Source of the DNA: Paraescarpia echinospica
Taxonomy: Eukaryota; Annelida; Polychaeta; Sabellida; Siboglinidae
Length of the DNA stretch: 64,000 nt
NCBI GenBank assembly: GCA_020002185.1
Contig: CM034534.1
Span: forward strand, 11,888,512-11,952,511
Reading direction: 5' to 3'
The notes beneath the pieces are model-generated. The model had not been told where the DNA came from, did not search any database, and was given only the letters and a program-made list of their open reading frames with translations. Every line of letters begins with the position of its first letter. Position 1 is the first letter of the stretch. Position numbers and translations under genes: made by a program. Shown here in pieces: positions 61,143 to 64,000 of this stretch.

Positions 61143-61488
61143 ATGACAAAGCGCGTCAAGAGGCACATCCTGTGCCTGCAGATGTTGAATAGATACAAGA
61201 ATATAAAGCTGAGAAAAGCCGTACTCGCCAACGGAAACGCCGACCTCATCGGTAGTCTGTGCGACTGTGCGTACAAAATTCTGACAGGGAACGTGACATT
61301 GTCAACGAAGCAGAAAAAAAGTACTGTTAAAATACAGGAACAATCTGCGTAAGCTGTCGACAAAAAAAGTCCCCGTCAAAAAGAAGCGGGCGATCCTGCA
61401 AACTGGCGCCGGCGGGTTTCTGACAGCCCTGTTAGCCCCGCTGGCGAGTTCCGTCTTTCTGCCGCTCCTCAGACAGGACATCGGTTGA
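61143..61488 (+). pseudogene. Small basic pX-like protein, one frameshift
   Basis: From ATG 61143: MTKRVKRHILCLQMLNRY, then IGSLCDCAYKILTGNV and a lysine-rich stretch. An A7 run at 61314-61320 holds a 1-base frameshift. In the following frame come LRKLSTKKVPVKKKRAIL and the hydrophobic end GGFLTALLAPLASSVFLPLL, stop at 61486-61488. A short, strongly basic protein with a C-terminal GGFL...LL.PL membrane-active-looking segment is typical of pX-like core proteins of adenoviruses and related Polinton/adinto-type elements. That assignment is by pattern, not alignment. The only break is the A-run frameshift. Confidence 0.55.
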
Positions 61489-61505
61489 TTGAACACGCGA
61501 AAAAG

Positions 61506-61760
61506 ATGGCGTTGGTAGACCCTCGGTTGGTGGAGAGTCTCCTCCCCTTACTCTCCCAGCCGACCACGACCACGTCGCGTGTGATGAGTAGCCTGGACGG
61601 CGACATGAAGACCGTTCACGAGCGCACAGATTTGTCAGAGCAAGAAAAGGTTGCGTCGTACAATCAATTGCTGAGTCGCTACAACACCATGGAGGCGTCG
61701 AGGGCGCAGCAACCGGTACGCGTGTCCGTGGTGAAAGGGGAGACGACGACCGAGGACTAA
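61506..61760 (+). CDS. Small conserved protein next to the pX-like gene, intact, function unknown
   Basis: 84 codons from ATG at 61506 to TAA at 61758-61760. It begins MALVDPRLVESLLPLL, has a Ser/Thr linker, then LDGDMKTVHERTDLSEQEKV and YNQLLSRYNTMEA, a likely helical, partly coiled-coil segment, and ends in an acidic TTED. A similar small protein (with DPR.LE... and YN..L.RY) accompanies the pX-like gene in other invertebrate copies that I recall. The function is unknown. The start lies 17 bases after the pX stop. It is the only gene of the element without a visible break. Confidence 0.55.
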   Translation: MALVDPRLVESLLPLLSQPTTTTSRVMSSLDGDMKTVHERTDLSEQEKVASYNQLLSRYNTMEASRAQQPVRVSVVKGETTTED

Positions 61761-61987
61761 AGTGTCTGAATATTTCCCAGTACTCTTTCTTTCACTAGAG
61801 GCGCTACTGTCTACGTTATTATAGCATTACACATAACCACAAGAGATCAGCACTATACACTTACATGACAGGTCATTAATCATAATTTTTTACTAGTAGG
61901 AATCCTCAGGAATGACTGACCCTAAACCCTTTAATGTCCTTTGATCTTTGATTCCACATTGGTACTGTCAACCTCCTCTTAACTACT
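61754..61987 (-). repeat. Right TIR of the miniature Polinton
   Basis: 234 bases; the extra length comes from insertions of about 12 and 5 bases. The stop codon of the fourth gene (TAA, 61758-61760) lies just inside this TIR, so coding reaches into the terminus. Confidence 0.9.
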
Positions 61988-61993
61988 TACTAT
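61988..61993. other. Target-site duplication TACTAT, right
   Basis: The six bases directly after the right TIR are identical to the left copy. Confidence 0.85.
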
Positions 61994-64000
61994 GCTTCGT
62001 GAAGTAACACGTTTATTTCGGTTCAATAAAATGGTGACATATTTTAATAACGTCTATGTTGTATTTATAGTTAAGTTTCTCTCGTCGAACTCTTAGACTT
62101 AACTGCTTTATTAAGCTTTAGCCCGACAAACATCCATGATAGGTCCCTCCGTATCCACAATATGACGGTTAATACAATCTCGGGAAAGGGCGTTAATTAT
62201 CCATATATCCTGACCACAAAATAGCTCGATCCAACACCGTTGGCAATACATTCAAGTTAGTCTAACGCAAGGAGCCTCTATTTGGACAGGAGGCGTCACT
62301 GAGCGAGAAAATGGCAGTCTGCACTGAAGGTTTTTGTCCGCCATTCGGGAGGCAAGCGCCATGCGCCTGCGGGACCGCAGCGCGCGATGTTAGCGTATTT
62401 ATTCAGTTACCCCATTTCATCAGAATAATCACCAAGCTGTGATGCGTCATATAAAATGAAAGGTATTAAAGTAATCCTTAAAGGTTTTTTTTAGCTATCA
62501 CAATTCAAAATAATGAACTTAGCAAACAAATCACGTAGAAACGTTGCAATTATTTATTGAGCCAACTGAATTTCGTCGTGTTTCATCAGAATAATCATTA
62601 GGCTGTACCACTTTTTATATAATTAAGATATTGAGGTTATCGTTGAAAATGTTGAGCAATAATTATGCAAAGAACTGCATTTTCTGCAGGCGTATGGTCT
62701 GGCTTAGCGCAACTCCAGAATGGCGGACGAACTGCTTACGTACTTTCCTCGAACAATGTAGATAGCGCGTGCTGCACCGTCTTGTATTGATATACTGTCT
62801 TTGGTCTAACGACACCGTGGTTGATACGTCACGCGTTACGTCTGTGGCTATGGCGTCACTAGCTTGACGGATCTACTTCGCGCATGTGTAGAGAGCGCAT
62901 TCCTACATCGCGCATGCGATTATTTATGTAATAGTGAGTAGCGCCTCTGGTGGGAAGTGTAGTATAATTAATCGTCTCACGGCCTCGGTGTGAGGACGTA
63001 CACTCCCATGCAGAGGCGCTACATGACATTCTAACCATATCGTGCGTTTGGGAGAGATCACGTGACCGGAAACGCACCTCTGCTTGGAGATTGCGGTGTC
63101 GCGCTTACATTTTTCTGGGTGTTACATTTTATGTACATTGAAATAGAGCACAGGACCGATCACGTGGTCACCACCGCGCAATATTTTAATAAGTCATTGC
63201 TGTGCGTGTGTTTGTGTGTGCGTGCGTGTATGTTTGCGCGTGTATTTGAGTGTATTTATTTGTTATACTTAGGTGGCTTCCATAGCTATATAAAATGAAT
63301 TTTAAATGTCCAATGTTACAAATTTAACAATGTCTCACTCTGCTGCTGTTCACATTTTGATGCCTAATTTGTGTGGGTTGGTTAACCGGGGGGCATTATT
63401 CTGTGTTACTTTACAAATAATCTTACTAATGCTGCATTATTTTCTAATAGGCGTAGTAATGTTACGTATATATTGAATTTATTAAATTGTAATATACATA
63501 TTAGCAAATATAAGCGAGCGAAAAATGAACAACTGTCAAACACGTTCCAAAAACGCCTTTTGAACGACTGCTAGTACAATTACGGTTCGTCGGATCCAAA
63601 TAATATTCATGTCGTTTCAAAGTATAAGCTTTCTGCTATTCAAACATATAAATGGTTCCTGATAATCATTCCTAAAATTAACTAAAAACGGACCTACAAC
63701 CGGGCCCGTTCCGGTGTCTTAGACACTGCGAACGATGTTGTTTCGTCGACACAGTTCACCAGCATGCTACTAGGGCATACACAAATGTATTTATCCGTAG
63801 AGTAAATCACGATTTTGCCAAAAGAAACATCAGATTCAGCATAGCAAAGCTATTCAATAATTCTCCTGATATCATTGTTAATAAAATATTCACACACAGT
63901 ATCCATGGATTCTCCACCTGTATCAAAAGATACATTACTGAAAGATATCCGAATGCTTGTATTATTATTAACTGTTATATATGTGAAAGATAATTAACTA
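61994..64000. other. Right flank, no gene recognised
   Basis: Short frames only. A 17-base word, TTTCATCAGAATAATCA, occurs at 62415 and 62581. A hairpin is at 62938-63022. A (GT/GC)n stretch lies near 63.20-63.24 kb, and the sequence is AT-rich from 63.3 kb to the end. Confidence 0.4.
62938..63022. repeat. 85-bp hairpin, MITE-like
   Basis: GTAGCGCCTCTG at 62938 pairs with CAGAGGCGCTAC ending at 63022, and GGGAAGTGTA with TACACTCCC inside, with a smaller TCTCAC/GTGAGG stem at the centre. The first 11 bases also occur inside the Polinton TIR (59846). Confidence 0.55.

Larger units (their letters stand above)
59683..61987 (+). mobile_element. Miniature Polinton/Maverick-like element, 2305 bp
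   Basis: Terminal inverted repeats start AGTAGTTAAGAGGAGG at 59683 and end with its reverse complement at 61987. TACTAT lies directly outside both ends (59677-59682, 61988-61993), an exact 6-bp target duplication. A 6-bp duplication, AG-starting long TIRs and adenovirus-like genes are hallmarks of Polintons/Mavericks, integrated virus-like elements of animals. Between the TIRs are four plus-strand genes: NADAR, packaging ATPase, a pX-like basic protein and a small unknown protein. PolB, retroviral-type integrase, protease and capsid genes are absent, so it is a non-autonomous derivative. Three of the four genes carry frameshifts. Confidence 0.8.

Noticed and set aside
62320..62740. Possible inverted-repeat element around TGTCCGCCATTC / GAATGGCGGAC
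   Set aside because: Only about 11 bases match, and the surrounding arms do not pair.

Overview
This is eukaryotic DNA from an animal. It carries a spliced gene with canonical GT/AG introns, transposons with TA or 6-bp target duplications, Penelope-like and non-LTR retroelement fragments, SINE-like repeats and very large minisatellite arrays. The mix of degenerate invertebrate transposon families suggests a marine invertebrate, perhaps a lophotrochozoan such as a mollusc, brachiopod or annelid. That placement is inference; no marker gene fixes the species.

Layout. (1) 6.78-22.5 kb, + strand: one host gene of 12 visible coding exons, all phase-consistent, encoding a ~638-residue RhoGAP protein that I identify as an ARHGAP19 orthologue. 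Its introns hold two minisatellites, a SINE-like element and a repeat shared between two introns. (2) 24.3-26.9 kb: two palindromes. One is two Penelope-like 3' ends in tail-to-tail orientation, one with a hammerhead-like core overlapping the stop codon. The other is 1.5 kb with a tRNA-like pol III unit in each arm. (3) 28.5-32.7 kb: GC-rich repeats, a satellite carrying TCAAGGTCA motifs, and a broken multi-frame gene of a repeat-associated invertebrate family. (4) 33.0-45.36 kb: about 260 copies of a 36-bp minisatellite, in blocks separated by a conserved ~428-bp spacer and inverted several times. (5) 45.4-50.0 kb: a non-LTR retrotransposon endonuclease domain split by a complete 3.5-kb pogo/Tigger element with TIRs and a TA duplication. 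(6) 51.3 kb: a LINE reverse-transcriptase tail. (7) 54.37-58.76 kb: a 4.4-kb element with 454-bp direct repeats, each bounded by GGGGTCA/TGACCCC, a TTCA duplication, a broken DDE transposase and an intact antisense zinc-type HNH/His-Me endonuclease. (8) 59.68-61.99 kb: a 2305-bp miniature Polinton/Maverick-like element with 217/234-bp TIRs starting AGT, an exact 6-bp TSD (TACTAT) and four compact genes: NADAR, packaging-type ATPase, a small basic pX-like protein and a small unknown protein. No polymerase, integrase or capsid gene is visible.

The host gene looks functional. Nearly everything after 24 kb is mobile or satellite DNA in decay. The two most unusual objects are the miniature Polinton with a NADAR gene and the direct-repeat-flanked DDE/HNH element. 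Both have clean boundaries that can be tested. Reading was by eye; copy numbers are lengths divided by period.
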